Of a stretch of 64,000 nucleotides of DNA, positions 43,340 through 53,213 are shown one piece after another. The stretch is taken from NCBI RefSeq assembly GCF_001264245.1, contig NZ_CP011339.1:1426001-1490000 (forward strand). The letters run 5' to 3'. The translations under genes were made by a program, and so were the position numbers. The notes under the pieces were generated by a model that saw nothing but the letters and a program-made list of their open reading frames with translations, was not told where the DNA came from and made no database searches. The stretch comes from Microcystis panniformis FACHB-1757 (GTDB lineage Bacteria > Cyanobacteriota > Cyanobacteriia > Cyanobacteriales > Microcystaceae). Numbering within the stretch: position 1 is the first letter of the stretch; every line of letters starts with the position of its first letter.

Positions 43340-45279
43340 TAGTAACTCTCCATCACTTCAATCACGGAAGCATCTTCATCGGCAGCTAAACGGTGTATTT
43401 TGAATATATCAGTAGTGTAGGGAAGCAGCAGATTTAAAAGTGGATCGGGAAGATCGCGATCCGTGGCTAAAATAATCACTTGGGAGTTTAAATTAGGAAG
43501 AGAGTTAATAATATTTTTTTGATGTTCTTTGTCTAAATGACCAAAAGGTGTATCCATAATTAGGGGAACACAAGTATCGGTTATTTGATTTAAACCGGTG
43601 ATAAAAGCAAAAGCTAAAGCTTCCTTTTCTCCCGCACTTAAGACATCGGGATTTAATAATTTTCCTGTGATAGTACGGACTCCTAAACTGTATTCGGGAG
43701 TAATTTCTACTCCTCTATATTCCTCCGGTTTGTTGGTTATTTGTAAATAGCGATCGCTGGTTACTTGATTAATCATTTTTTGGGAATTATCGATATGCCA
43801 TTCGATTAATTCGTTAGTGGCATTTTTTAAACCTCTGGCCATTTTAACCTGATTAGATAACATCAATGTGGTCTGATTTTCACTAGCTAAAATTTCCACT
43901 TCTTTGCGTAAATTTTCTAATTTATTTTCTTTGATTTCAATTTCCTTTTGTAAGCGTTCGATCTTTTCTTCAATCTCCTTAACTTTTCGTTCTGATTCGC
44001 CAACTTTTCGCCAAATCTCCCTCACCGAGTCTTGATTTATTCCCGTGGTTTCCTGTTTTAGCTGTTTAATATGTTGATTAATTTCTTCGATTTCTTCTTC
44101 TAAATGATCTCTTTGTAAAAGCAATTGACTATAATTGCTAAATTTGGCATTATCTCGGATGATTCCCTGTAAATCAATTCTAAGTTGGTCTTTTTCTATT
44201 CTGGTGACATTGTCCACTTCTAAGGACTCTAGTTCGGCAATTTTTTCAAGGATAAAGTCACGAGAATTTTTATCTAAACAACGACCACATAGACAGCTTT
44301 CCTCGTCAAGTATTGCTTTAAAAATTGCTGTAGAATTAGTTTTATAAGTGCTTTTTAAGCTAGTAACTTGCAAATCATAGGTCATTTCCTGCACAAAGTT
44401 AATCAGCAAAGGTATCGCAGCTTTTTTTAACCAAGAATCAATAGAATTTTGCAGGTTATTTAACTCAGTTTGTAAACCGATACGCTTTTTCTCTAAGTTA
44501 TGAATTTCCTCTAACTTTTCTCGTAAACTTTCAATCTGAGCGGCTTTTTCTTGAGCGACTTGGTAGATAATTATAGCATCTTTTTCGCTATCTTTGGCAT
44601 TTTTAAGCTGACCTTGTTGAAAAGCAATTTCTTCTTCTAATTCTCGCAATTGTTGCAGCTTATCTTTAAAAATTTGACTGGTTCCCTCTGCTTTATTTAA
44701 ACGGTTTTCTAATTCTTGTAAGGCTTTTTCTGTATCATTGCGTAGATTTCTTAATTCCGGGATATCCAAAACTTTTTCAATTGCTTCTTTTGCTGCTTTA
44801 GTTTGAGTTATCTGGGTATATTGTTCTATTTTTGAGCCATCAAAACAGAAAAAATCTCGAATAGATTTAGGAAGCAATGCTTCGATATATTCCCTAGAGT
44901 TACTTCTCATGGTTCCATCTTCATAAAATAATGCTTCCTCTACGCTGGGATAAGAAGTGCTACCATTAACGTTTAATTTCGCTGTGCGACTGATAAAGTA
45001 ATTTTTCTCGTTTCTAGTAAAATTTAATTCTACCCGCATTTCTATTGCCGGTGAAGAATCATCCTTACCTCGATAAAAATAGGTTTTCAGAGTCTCTTTA
45101 GATACAATATCTACCCCATAGAGACACCATAAAATCCCTGTCATCAGAGAAGTTTTACCGTGGCCATTATTACCGAAGATAATCTGAATTTTTCTGTCGG
45201 GATGCAGGTTAAAAGTAATATTTTGACTAGGATAACATTTCCAATTAGTTAAGCGAATTTGTTTCAGTCTCAAAGTCAT
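43339..45279 (-). CDS. DndD-like / SMC-type ATPase with zinc-hook-like motif
   Basis: 646 residues from ATG 45279; a TTG at 45300 would add seven. RLKQIRLTNWKCYPSQNITF begins the ATPase head, Walker A FGNNGHGKT is near residues 35-43, a long coiled coil runs from about 170 to 480, with CLCGRCLD near 320 as a zinc-hook-like turn. The second head half has LSAGEKEALAFAFI (signature) and LIMDTPFGHLDKEHQ (Walker B). This order is that of DndD, RecN and Rad50 relatives; DndD of the DNA phosphorothioation system is the closest type I can name, but dndB, dndC and dndE are absent nearby. Confidence 0.8.
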   Translation of the reverse strand: MTLRLKQIRLTNWKCYPSQNITFNLHPDRKIQIIFGNNGHGKTSLMTGILWCLYGVDIVSKETLKTYFYRGKDDSSPAIEMRVELNFTRNEKNYFISRTAKLNVNGSTSYPSVEEALFYEDGTMRSNSREYIEALLPKSIRDFFCFDGSKIEQYTQITQTKAAKEAIEKVLDIPELRNLRNDTEKALQELENRLNKAEGTSQIFKDKLQQLRELEEEIAFQQGQLKNAKDSEKDAIIIYQVAQEKAAQIESLREKLEEIHNLEKKRIGLQTELNNLQNSIDSWLKKAAIPLLINFVQEMTYDLQVTSLKSTYKTNSTAIFKAILDEESCLCGRCLDKNSRDFILEKIAELESLEVDNVTRIEKDQLRIDLQGIIRDNAKFSNYSQLLLQRDHLEEEIEEINQHIKQLKQETTGINQDSVREIWRKVGESERKVKEIEEKIERLQKEIEIKENKLENLRKEVEILASENQTTLMLSNQVKMARGLKNATNELIEWHIDNSQKMINQVTSDRYLQITNKPEEYRGVEITPEYSLGVRTITGKLLNPDVLSAGEKEALAFAFITGLNQITDTCVPLIMDTPFGHLDKEHQKNIINSLPNLNSQVIILATDRDLPDPLLNLLLPYTTDIFKIHRLAADEDASVIEVMESY

Positions 45280-45414
45280 AATAACTCTTGTAAAAATCAA
45301 AAATTTTGTGGTTGGTTAGGAGTCAGTAGCCAGTAGTCAGTAATCAGGAAAATTAAGAATGGTTTATTTAGATATTTTATGCGACTTAATATTTAATTTT
45401 GTCGTTTTTAAACT

Positions 45415-45528
45415 AAGTGGTTGGGTGAAATTTAAGATGAACGTAGGTTGGGTTGAAGCATGAAACCCAACGCCCGATTATGTTACGCTACCGCTAACCC
45501 ATCCTACAAATAATTGTGCCTCCCTACT
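45415..45528. mobile_element. MITE family A copy
   Basis: From AGTGGTTGGGTGAAATTTAA to GCCTCCCTACT, followed by TA, with the family's internal GTTGGGTTGAAGCATGAAAC block. Confidence 0.85.
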
Positions 45529-45563
45529 TACCAAAAATAAATTATGCAAGATATCTATAAAAT

Positions 45564-45734
45564 TTATGATTGTGGGGAGTCGGTATATTTTTCGATAAGT
45601 TTGACAATTTTAGGTGATAGCCGCCGATTTTTTAGAGTAATTTTTGCTACTTCTAAAACCATCGCTTCCTTTAGCAGTTGGGGAGGTATCTCATATTTTT
45701 GTGCCAGTTCTTCAATTTTAGCAGTTATGTCCAT
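45564..45734 (-). CDS. Small helical protein
   Basis: 56 residues: MDITAKIEELAQKYEIPPQL then LKEAMVLEVAKITLKNRRLS. The charged, regular helical sequence looks like a real small protein rather than a chance frame. Its 5' flank reaches to about 46040 without other genes. Function unknown. Confidence 0.5.
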   Translation of the reverse strand: MDITAKIEELAQKYEIPPQLLKEAMVLEVAKITLKNRRLSPKIVKLIEKYTDSPQS

Positions 45735-46049
45735 GAATTTTTTGTGGGTTGGGTAGTGGGGATTGTCAAGTCTTAATTCCTATTGGCAAAGAGATACCTT
45801 GATGATGATAAATTTTATAACAGATCTGAGTAGGTAAGACCATAGTAACTTACAGCCTTAAGCGTAAATATGAAGTATAACCTAATTTGGTATTGACGAC
45901 CGACTACCCAAAAGGAAAACTTCGTACTTCACCATTAAGATAACTGCTATAAGCTAATCTACTCTCAACCTTATACAAAAACACCATAAAAGCTAAAATA
46001 GATAGCTGACAGTGATTCTGAACACAATAGCAATATAGACTAAACCGCC

Positions 46050-46751
46050 TTGTATTACCGTCTTCTTCTTGATTTTAACACCCTAGAAAACGGGTTAATT
46101 GCCTTAACACCCGAACAAAGTCATTATCTTAAAAAAGTTGTTCGTTTAAAATCCCATGACCATTTTATTGCCCTAAATGGACAAGGACAAGCGTGGTTAG
46201 CGGAAATAATTGATAATTCGGCCCATCTTTTAGAAGCGATAAACGAAACCACCGAACTACCAGTACAAGTGAATTTAATGGTAGCAATTCCCAAAAATGG
46301 CTTTGATGATATCGTTCGCGCTGCCACCGAATTAGGAGTTTATCGGATTATCCCGCTGCTGACAGAACGCGGTTTAGTCAATCCTAGTCCTCAAAAAATT
46401 GACCGTTGGCGAAAAATTGCCCGGGAAGCTGTAGAACAATCAGAAAGACAGATTATTCCCATTATCGAAGAACCACAGCCATTTTTAGCCATCCTTAAGC
46501 GGGGAGCTAACCCACAGACAACTTGTTATATTGGTGTTACCCGTAGAACAGTGGCCCCGCTACTTTCTCAATTACAAACATCAACCGAGATAACCATGGC
46601 CATTGGACCTGAAGGGGGATGGACGGAGACAGAAATAGAACAAGCGATCGCTGCTGATTTTGTGCCTGTATCACTGGGAAAACGCATTTTGAGAACAATT
46701 ACCGCTCCCTTAGTGGCTCTTGCTATCATTAACGCCTATTTAGACAGCTAA
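46050..46751 (+). CDS. rsmE: 16S rRNA (uracil(1498)-N3)-methyltransferase RsmE
   Basis: Methylates U1498 of 16S rRNA. The only in-frame start is TTG 46050, since TAA precedes it at 46041. SPOUT knot motifs are clear: VAIPKNGFDDIVRAATELGV near residues 80-99 and AIGPEGGWTETEIEQAIAAD near 185-204, then GKRILRTITAPLVALAI. 233 residues is a normal size. Confidence 0.95.
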   Translation: MYYRLLLDFNTLENGLIALTPEQSHYLKKVVRLKSHDHFIALNGQGQAWLAEIIDNSAHLLEAINETTELPVQVNLMVAIPKNGFDDIVRAATELGVYRIIPLLTERGLVNPSPQKIDRWRKIAREAVEQSERQIIPIIEEPQPFLAILKRGANPQTTCYIGVTRRTVAPLLSQLQTSTEITMAIGPEGGWTETEIEQAIAADFVPVSLGKRILRTITAPLVALAIINAYLDS

Positions 46752-46766
46752 TTGACTATAGTTTCT

Positions 46767-46977
46767 ATGACCAAGACCAGCAATCGAGATAACTGGAATC
46801 CTTTCGCTTCTTACCTAAAGCAAGAACTAGCAGCAGTTCCCTGGTGGTCAGATTCTCCCCTTTTTGTCGAAACCACCCTGGTCAATTCCCATTCAAGACA
46901 CCGACTGGGACACCGCCTTGCAACCCGATAGCACCCTCATATTCCTCGAAAAAACTCCCCCTAGCGCAACTTTATGA
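46767..46977 (+). pseudogene. Short gene with a frameshift, coupled to DUF6391
   Basis: From ATG 46767 the frame gives NWNPFASYLKQELAAVPWWS and SDSPLFVETT; near 46880, in the run GAAACCACCCTGG, the sense shifts by one base to WSIPIQDTDWDTALQPDST and FLEKTPPSATL, whose stop (46975-46977) overlaps the ATG of the next gene as ATGA. A single extra C would explain it. Real mutation or sequencing error; family not recognised. Confidence 0.6.
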
Positions 46978-47603
46978 CCTCTAGTAGCCCTTCTAACCCC
47001 TCTTTTGACTGGTTTAACCCTTCGCCCCAGCAAGACAGCGATTTACTGGCACAAATCGGCTTTATCCCCGGTTTCAAAGAATTTCTCACCCTGCGACAGG
47101 TTCACGCCTTGGAACACGCCACCGTCTGGGTATTAAGCGAAATGGCTGCCCGTCGTCAATCGCCTTTTGACCGCTCCCCTGCGGATAACGAGGCCCTGGG
47201 GGGACTGTCCACCGATAGGGGTTTTTATCTCTACGGACAGATTAATACAAATGAACTGCGAATCGCCGCCAAACAGGCACTCCATCGTCTCAAAAATGGC
47301 GAGGGGCAATTGGCATTACATCCGCGTTGTGGCACCAATTTATCGGTAACTTTAGCCTTAACCGCCGGCTTAGCCTTAGGAACTCATCTTCTCTTACCCA
47401 GAGGTCCGATTTCTCAGTTATTAGGCTTAGGTTTAGCCACCGCCACCGCTTTTCAAATCGGGCCGGATGTGGGAATGTCGGCCCAAAAATACCTGACCAC
47501 GGCCATTCCCTTTAACTTAACAATCGTTAACATTGCCCCAAAGGCAGACCTATGGGGACGTTCGGGGCATTTCGTGGCAGTGGAGTGGCAAGATTTGCAA
47601 TAA
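46974..47603 (+). CDS. DUF6391 membrane protein
   Basis: 209 residues. LRQVHALEHATVWVLSEMAA near residues 41-60 contains an HALEHA motif that could bind metal, followed by GLSTDRGFYLYGQINTNELR and LHPRCGTNLSVTLALTAGLA. Two or three hydrophobic segments lie at about 124-145 and 150-170. Cyanobacterial family of unknown function. It overlaps the preceding short gene and lies downstream of rsmE. Confidence 0.75.
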   Translation: MTSSSPSNPSFDWFNPSPQQDSDLLAQIGFIPGFKEFLTLRQVHALEHATVWVLSEMAARRQSPFDRSPADNEALGGLSTDRGFYLYGQINTNELRIAAKQALHRLKNGEGQLALHPRCGTNLSVTLALTAGLALGTHLLLPRGPISQLLGLGLATATAFQIGPDVGMSAQKYLTTAIPFNLTIVNIAPKADLWGRSGHFVAVEWQDLQ

Positions 47604-47678
47604 AACTTAAAGTAAAAACCCTTTCGGCAAACTCGCTCTGATTGTAACCTGTTAACTAAACCCTAAAAAAAAACACCT

Positions 47679-47912
47679 ATGCCAGGAATCGAACGCGGAG
47701 CCAAAGTTAGAATCAAACGTAAAGAGTCTTACTGGTACAACGATGTAGGAACCGTAGCCAGTGTTGACAAAAGTGGTATCCTCTATCCCGTTATCGTCCG
47801 TTTTAACACTGTTAACTACCACGGTTTTAGTGGTAGCGCCGGTGGACTGAATACCAATAACTTCGCTGAAAGTGAATTGGAACTCGTTAAGGCTGCCCCC
47901 GCTAAGAAATAA
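47679..47912 (+). CDS. psaE: Photosystem I reaction centre subunit IV (PsaE)
   Basis: Stromal-side subunit of photosystem I with an SH3-like barrel that helps dock ferredoxin and supports cyclic electron flow. MPGIERGAKVRIKRKESYWY and GTVASVDKSGILYPVIVRFN, then NYHGFSGSAGGLNTNNFAES, are nearly invariant. 77 residues. Own leader of about 75 bp after DUF6391 and a terminator at 47939-47983. Confidence 0.96.
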   Translation: MPGIERGAKVRIKRKESYWYNDVGTVASVDKSGILYPVIVRFNTVNYHGFSGSAGGLNTNNFAESELELVKAAPAKK

Positions 47913-47938
47913 AGCTGAGTAAAATTCGGCCTATCATC

Positions 47939-47983
47939 ACCGACTGACTGACGGGAATTCTCTCTTGTTGGTCGGTTTTTTTA
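47939..47983 (+). terminator. Terminator after psaE
   Basis: ACCGACTGACTGACGGG and TTGGTCGGT form a 5-7 bp stem around a long loop, followed by TTTTTTTATA. Confidence 0.55.
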
Positions 47984-47988
47984 TAGCT

Positions 47989-48575
47989 ATCAGTTGTCAG
48001 TTATCAGTTATCAGTTATCAGTTATCAGTTATCAGTTATCAGTTATCAGTTATCAGTTATCAGTTATTTATCAGTTATCAGTTATCAGTTATCAGTTATC
48101 AGTTATCAGTTATCAGTTATCAGTTATCAGTTATCAGTTATCAGTTATCAGTTATCAGTTATCAGTTATCAGTTATCAGTTATCAGTTATCAGTTATCAG
48201 TTATCAGTTATCAGTTATCAGTTATCAGTTATCAGTTATCAGTTATCAGTTATCAGTTATCAGTTATCAGTTATCAGTTATCAGTTATCAGTTATCAGTT
48301 ATCAGTTATCAGTTATCAGTTATCAGTTATCAGTTATCAGTTATCAGTTATCAGTTATCAGTTATCAGTTATCAGTTATCAGTTATCAGTTATCAGTTAT
48401 CAGTTATCAGTTATCAGTTATCAGTTATCAGTTTATCAGTTATCAGTTATCAGTTATCAGTTATCAGTTATCAGTTATCAGTTATCAGTTATCAGTTATC
48501 AGTTATCAGTTATCAGTTATCAGTTATCAGTTATCAGTTATCAGTTATCAGTTATCAGTTATCAGTTATCAGTTA
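47989..48575. repeat. 7-bp tandem array, about 84 copies
   Basis: (TCAGTTA)n with three irregular units: GTTGTCAG at 47994, TTATTTATCAG near 48063 and CAGTTTATCAG near 48430. It continues after the IS630 insertion at 49527-49549. The unit reads SVISYQL in every frame. Confidence 0.97.
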
Positions 48576-49526
48576 TAGTCATTTCAAATAAGTGTGAGAC
48601 GAGGGAAAAATAAGGTAAAATAAAGGGAAACGAGCAACCCATACAGAAAAATGTCTTATAGCCTAGACTTGAGAAAAAAAGTAATCGATTATGTAGAGAA
48701 TGGGGGAAGCATAACCAAAGCCGCCGCTCTATTTAATATAGGAAGAGCGACGATATATAGATGGCTAGGTAGGGAAAAACTGGAAGCAACAAAGGTAAAA
48801 CACCGTCAGAGAAAGCTGGACTGGAAAGCACTGTCAAAAGATGTCCAAGAAAATCCCGAGGCAAGATTAAGAGACAGAGCCGAGAAATTTGGAGTGAGAC
48901 CAAGTGCCATTTGCTATGCCTTAAAAAAAATGAAAGTTACCAGAAAAAAGAAGGAACTTCGTTATAGAGAAAGAAACCGAGAAGAAAGAATGAAATACTA
49001 CAGAGTGCTGAGAGAATTGATTAAAATATATGGAAGTGAAAGCCTTGTATTTATTGATGAGTCAGGGTTTGAAGAATTTCAAGCCTGTTTTTATGCTTGG
49101 TCAAAAAAAGGGAAGAAAGTCTTTGGAGATAGACAAGGAAAACGAGGAAAAAGAGAGAACCTTGTCGCTGGTAGAAGAAAGGGAAAAAAAGACTTTATTG
49201 CACCGATGGTATTTACGAGAAGCCTGAATGCCGAAGGTTTTGAAGGGTGGTTATCTTTATATTTGTTGCCCTCTCGCGCCCATAACATCAGTATTAATTA
49301 TGGATAATGCACCAATTCATCGGAAGACAGTCATTAAACAACTGGTAGAGGAAGCAGGTCATCAGGTCGTGTTTTTGCCAAAATACTCTCCTGATTTAAA
49401 TGATATCGAACATGATTTTAGTGCATTAAAGAGGGCAAGAATGTATGCTCCTGTGGGGACACCCCTTGATGAAATTATTCGTACTTATTGTGTCGCCTAG
49501 TGTCTCGTTCTTATTTGAAATAACTA
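48576..49526 (+). mobile_element. IS630-family element inserted in the 7-bp array
   Basis: 951 bp from TAGTCATTTCAAATAAG to CTTATTTGAAATAACTA; flanks CAGTTA and TATCAG restore an uninterrupted array with TA as duplicated target. The transposase gene is inside in two frames. Confidence 0.93.
48651..49500 (+). pseudogene. IS630 transposase, split by a frameshift
   Basis: First part (48651 to about 49260) encodes a helix-turn-helix region SYSLDLRKKVIDYVENGGSI and the first catalytic aspartate in LVFIDESGFEEFQACFYAW. A one-base shift near 49265-49285 (FEGWLSLYLLPSRAHNISIN against YLYICCPLAPITSVLIMDNA) joins it to the second part, with LIMDNAPIHRK and PKYSPDLNDIEHDFSALK, the other DDE residues. 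IS630 elements often use programmed frameshifting, so activity cannot be ruled out. Confidence 0.9.
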
Positions 49527-49549
49527 TATCAGTTATCAGTTATCAGTTA

Positions 49550-49667
49550 AGTAGGTGGGTGGAATTAAATATAAAATGAACGTAGGTTGGGTTGAAGCAT
49601 GAAACCCAACGCCCGATTATGTTACGCTACCGCTAACCCATCCTACAAATAATTGTGCCTACCTACT
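49550..49667. mobile_element. MITE family A copy in the 7-bp array remnant
   Basis: 118 bp from AGTAGGTGGGTGG to CCTACT, flanked by TA (49548-49549 and 49668-49669); outside lie CAGTTA and TCAGTG, so it also landed in an array unit. Confidence 0.92.
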
Positions 49668-50105
49668 TATCAGTGAACAGTAATCAGTTTACTGATATTA
49701 CATTTTGTGCGCATCGCTTGCGCCCCTACTATATAAAAACTGACTAATAAATTATCTAAAAGTCGCTTGAACCTTTAGCCAATAAGAGTTAATTAGTTTA
49801 ATTATCCTAGATAAGTGGCTGGTTATAATTAAATTAAAAATGGATTTTAGGTTCGATCCCCCCCGCCCCTTAGGGTTGATTCATTTAAATTAAGTACAGC
49901 TGATTTTAAGTCAATAAATTTGACCGAAGATTCTCAAGTTTATCTTTCTCTAACCAAAAGAGTTAGTCACAATAACTAATCTTTAATCCTCTGCCAAATT
50001 TATTATGAATAAATTGATAAAGCTTGTTCCCAAGCCACTAAAAGCCTATCTCTCTTGAAATTTTCTGAGAGTACATCCTGTTAATTTAGCTAATTTTTCC
50101 GCTTC

Positions 50106-51347
50106 TTACGTCGATAAAACTATCAGTTTTTCCCAACGTTCAGCTAACCACCTCTGTCCCTCTGTTATTGAGAGAAAACCCAAACCTCTGAAAAGATTCA
50201 ATCCTATAGTTGTGAGAATTGACCAATTGCTGGCCGCTTGAAAATCACTTATCTCGCTTTTATCTTCCTCAAAAATTACATCTTTTACCCAATGTAACTG
50301 ATTTTCTATTTTCCAATGTCCTCGAATAATTTTAGCAAATACTTGAGCGGATTCAGTTAGGCTACTGATATAGTAAGCTGTTTCTTCATAGGTTTTATCC
50401 CCGCGACTACCCCTTCTTTCTACTTTAATAACTCTTCGCAGATTTTCAAACCCTTGTCTTTCATTTTTCCTCACTTTAAAAACTTATATTTTTCTTGATA
50501 TTTTTCGTCCATGACTATTATCTTGTTCGAGAAAGCAACTTTCTGGCTTTGAGGAATTACTCAGGTCTTGTATTCGCTTATAAAGATTTTTCTGATTTCC
50601 TTTAACGGTGATAAGTAGGTGGGTGGAATTAAATATAAAATGAACGTAGGTTGGGTTGAAGCATGAAACCCAACGCCCGCATGGGTTACGCTACCGCTAA
50701 CCCATCCTACAAATAATTGTGCCTACCTACTTAACATAATCATTTTTACTCTTGGCTATTAAGCTGATTGTTTTTTTCTGACAATGTAAAGCATCGCCAG
50801 TAAAAACTTTATTTTGGAGAGAGCAATCCTCAATTATAGCTTGACCTTCGTCGATTTCAGACCCTTTTTTGTTTTCGATTCTTTTTAGGTGTAATACCAA
50901 GCCACTTTCTTGACTAAACAATGAGACAAACATGATAAAATTTTGTTGTTCATTGTTGGGATTCTTTCGGGTGTTTTTGAGACTTTTTCCATCCATCCCT
51001 AGCCAATTTATATCATCTCTTTGTCCATATTCTTCTAAGGCCCATTCCTTAAACATTTTTAACAAACTCTGCCAGTCAACTCCCATCATTACCCTTCTAA
51101 TTGTTGAAGAGGATGGGACTCTTTCTGGAATTATGTTAAATTCTTGACTGAGCCTGTGCCGATTATTTTTAGCCAACTCTCCTAGCTCTCTCTAACCTGA
51201 GTATCCTAGCATTGTTCCCAGTATTATTACTACTAATACTATCCATAAAGGGTGTCTTTTTCCTTGATCTTTCCGAAAGTCCTTGACTTGTTTCAGTTTT
51301 TCTATTAAGCTCAACATATATTTTAAAAGTTGCTGGTCACTTCTCAT
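50106..51347 (-). pseudogene. ISAs1 family transposase, broken (copy B)
   Basis: Same architecture and lesions as copy A: TAG after GYSG, MITE after NDYV, TAA after GRKISRKI. Here the N-terminal frame is open farther upstream, because ACAAAGACATTGATC replaces ACCTGATAGTGATC, but the extra residues lie in the IS terminus and are not protein. Nearly every other base matches copy A. Confidence 0.9.
50614..50731. mobile_element. MITE family A inside the ISAs1 transposase (copy B)
   Basis: Same insertion point and TA flanks as 13574-13691; it differs from that copy by one base (GCCCGC against GCCTGC). Confidence 0.93.
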
Positions 51348-51411
51348 TTTACAAAGACATTGATCGCTTTTACTTTTGATATTCTGATGGGAGAATGAAA
51401 CAGCCCTAGGG

Positions 51412-52028
51412 TAGGGCTGTTTCATTCTCGAAGAATAAAAAAAAGTAAGGTGAACAAACTCATTTAAAATGAGTTTGTTCACCTTATCTTTTTATACTAT
51501 GCAGAGGCTAATCGAAAAATTAAAGAAAGTCAAGGATTTTCGGAAAAGTTATGGAAAAAGACACCAGCTATGGGTCGTACTTTTAATCATTATCCTGGCA
51601 ATTATGCAGTCCTATACTAACATCAGTCTTTAATGTAAATCATCCCTTTAATAATGTTTGGGAACACATTAAAAGTTATATTAAAGTGGAAAGGTATGGT
51701 GAAAGAGGGGGACAAGGGTATTATAATTGTGCCTAGTACATTAGTAGTTTGGTAGAAAGTGCTCAAACTTTTGCTCGAAAAATTCGAGGTCATTGGAACA
51801 TAGAAAATCAGTTGCACTGGGTAAAAGACGTAATTTTTAAGGAAGATACTTTACCTTTAACTGACTTTCAAGCTGTTAGTAATTTGTCAATTCTCCCAAC
51901 TATAGCTCTAAATCTTTTCAGAGGTTTAGGCTTTTTATCCTTTATCCTTTTATCCATTACAAAGGGGCAAAGATGGCTTGATAACAAGTGGTTCAGGCTT
52001 TGCGATTTGTTAGAATAAATCAGCCCTA
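51412..52028 (+). pseudogene. Degenerate ISAs1-type element with internally deleted transposase
   Basis: Ends TAGGGCTGTTTCATTC (51412) and AATAAATCAGCCCTA (52028). Inside, MQRLIEKLKKVKDFRKSYGK at 51498 is the transposase N-terminus; the DDE core is deleted, and YIKVERYGERGGQGYY..., a stop, then SSLVESAQTFARKIRGHWNI and ENQLHWVKDVIFKEDTLPL to 52018 are the C-terminal region. Diverged from copies A and B. A 30-bp hairpin AGGTGAACAAACTCATTTTAA-like sequence lies at 51449-51487. Confidence 0.85.
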
Positions 52029-52031
52029 GGG

Positions 52032-52097
52032 GCCGCTTGGGAATTCGGCAAAACCTTGGCCAGCCAAGCTATCCGCCAAAAAAACGCTAAAAAATAG
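52032..52097 (+). pseudogene. C-terminal scrap of a gene cut off by the ISAs1 elements
   Basis: 21 codons, AAWEFGKTLASQAIRQKNAK..., followed by TAG, begin immediately at the right end of the degenerate IS and read like a real protein C-terminus. The rest of the gene is not in the window, apparently lost when the IS elements arrived. Confidence 0.5.
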
Positions 52098-52102
52098 TTA
52101 AT

Positions 52103-53200
52103 ATGTCCAGTTTGTTTCATCCCCTTTGTGGTAGTAACCTTAGTACCCTATTACGTTTATTTTTGACTAATGGCGGCATCGATCGCCCCAATTTCGCCCC
52201 GGCAACCCTGGCGCTGGCAGTTACCCTGGCGCGACTGCCTTTTTCTACCCTAGAACGAATTTTGATGACAGGGTTTTATGAGCGCCGCGTGCAGGTAAAA
52301 GCACCCATTTTTATTGTCGGCTATTGGCGCAGCGGCACGACCCATCTGCACAATTTACTCGGTCAATCGGAGCAATTTGGCTATATTTCGCCCCTAGCGG
52401 TGGGATTACCCTGGGATATCCTCGGTATCGTCCGCTTATTTCAACCGCTGCTAGAATTGGCCCTACCGAGCGATCGCCATGTGGATAACGTCGCTGTTAC
52501 TCCCGATTCACCCCAAGAAGACTCGATCGCCCTGGCCAGCATGATCCCCCTTTCCTACTACCATGGTTTATACTTTCCCCAACGTTTTCAGTACCATTTC
52601 GATCGAGGGGTTTTTTTTCAGGGCTGCAGCGAGAAAGAAATCGCCACTTGGCAGCGTTGGCATACTCATCTATTAAAAAAAGTTTCCATCCATCAAAGAG
52701 GCAAACAATTACTAATCAAAAACCACGTTTATGCGGCACACATTGCCAAATTGCGAGCTATCTGGCCCGATGCTAAATTTATTCATATCTACCGCAATCC
52801 CTATCGAGTTTTTCCTTCAACCCGCCACTTTTTTACCCGCATCCTACCAGAACTAGCACTGCAATCCTACGATAATTTATCCACAGATGAAATCGAGCAG
52901 GTAATTCTAAAAAGTTATCCCCCAATGATCAATTCTCTCCTGCGAGATAGTGCCGATTTACCCGCCGATAGTTTTGTAGAAATTCGTTTTGAAGATTTAG
53001 AAAAAGAACCCCTAGCACAAATCGAGAAAATCTACGATCAACTGCAACTTCCCGACTTAAAAATATCTATGCCTCGCTTTGAGAAATATATCGCTAGTCT
53101 GCAAGGATATAAAAAAAATAATTATCCCCCAGAACCAAAAGCGATCGAATTAGTCGAATCTCATTGGCTACCATTTATTCAACGTTGGAATTATTTTTAG
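52103..53200 (+). CDS. Sulfotransferase family protein
   Basis: 365 residues. PIFIVGYWRSGTTHLHNLLG at about residues 68-87 is the 5'-phosphosulfate-binding loop for PAPS, and FIHIYRNPYRVFPSTRHFFT at about 224-243 is the 3'-phosphate-binding part. The C-terminal PADSFVEIRFEDLEKEPLAQ is also usual. Substrate unknown: cyanobacterial members may sulfate polysaccharide or natural products. No partner genes nearby. Confidence 0.85.
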   Translation: MSSLFHPLCGSNLSTLLRLFLTNGGIDRPNFAPATLALAVTLARLPFSTLERILMTGFYERRVQVKAPIFIVGYWRSGTTHLHNLLGQSEQFGYISPLAVGLPWDILGIVRLFQPLLELALPSDRHVDNVAVTPDSPQEDSIALASMIPLSYYHGLYFPQRFQYHFDRGVFFQGCSEKEIATWQRWHTHLLKKVSIHQRGKQLLIKNHVYAAHIAKLRAIWPDAKFIHIYRNPYRVFPSTRHFFTRILPELALQSYDNLSTDEIEQVILKSYPPMINSLLRDSADLPADSFVEIRFEDLEKEPLAQIEKIYDQLQLPDLKISMPRFEKYIASLQGYKKNNYPPEPKAIELVESHWLPFIQRWNYF

Positions 53201-53213
53201 TCATCAGCTTTTT

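Larger units (their letters stand above)
49871..51408 (-). mobile_element. ISAs1-type insertion sequence, copy B
   Basis: 1538 bp, nearly identical to 12830-14367 including the internal MITE and the flanking left 50 bp. Its right end GAATGAAACAGCCCTA lies 3 bp from the TAGGGCTGTTTCATTC end of the next, degenerate element. Confidence 0.88.

Noticed and set aside
45544..45756. 70-residue plus-strand frame
   Set aside because: The opposite strand has a more protein-like helical frame at 45564-45734, so the plus-strand frame is probably its shadow.
47965..48591. Open frames of about 200 residues made of SVISYQL repeats
   Set aside because: They are translation of the 7-bp array. A seven-base unit has no stop codon in these frames and gives the same repeating peptide in each; there is no ribosome-binding site or conserved end.
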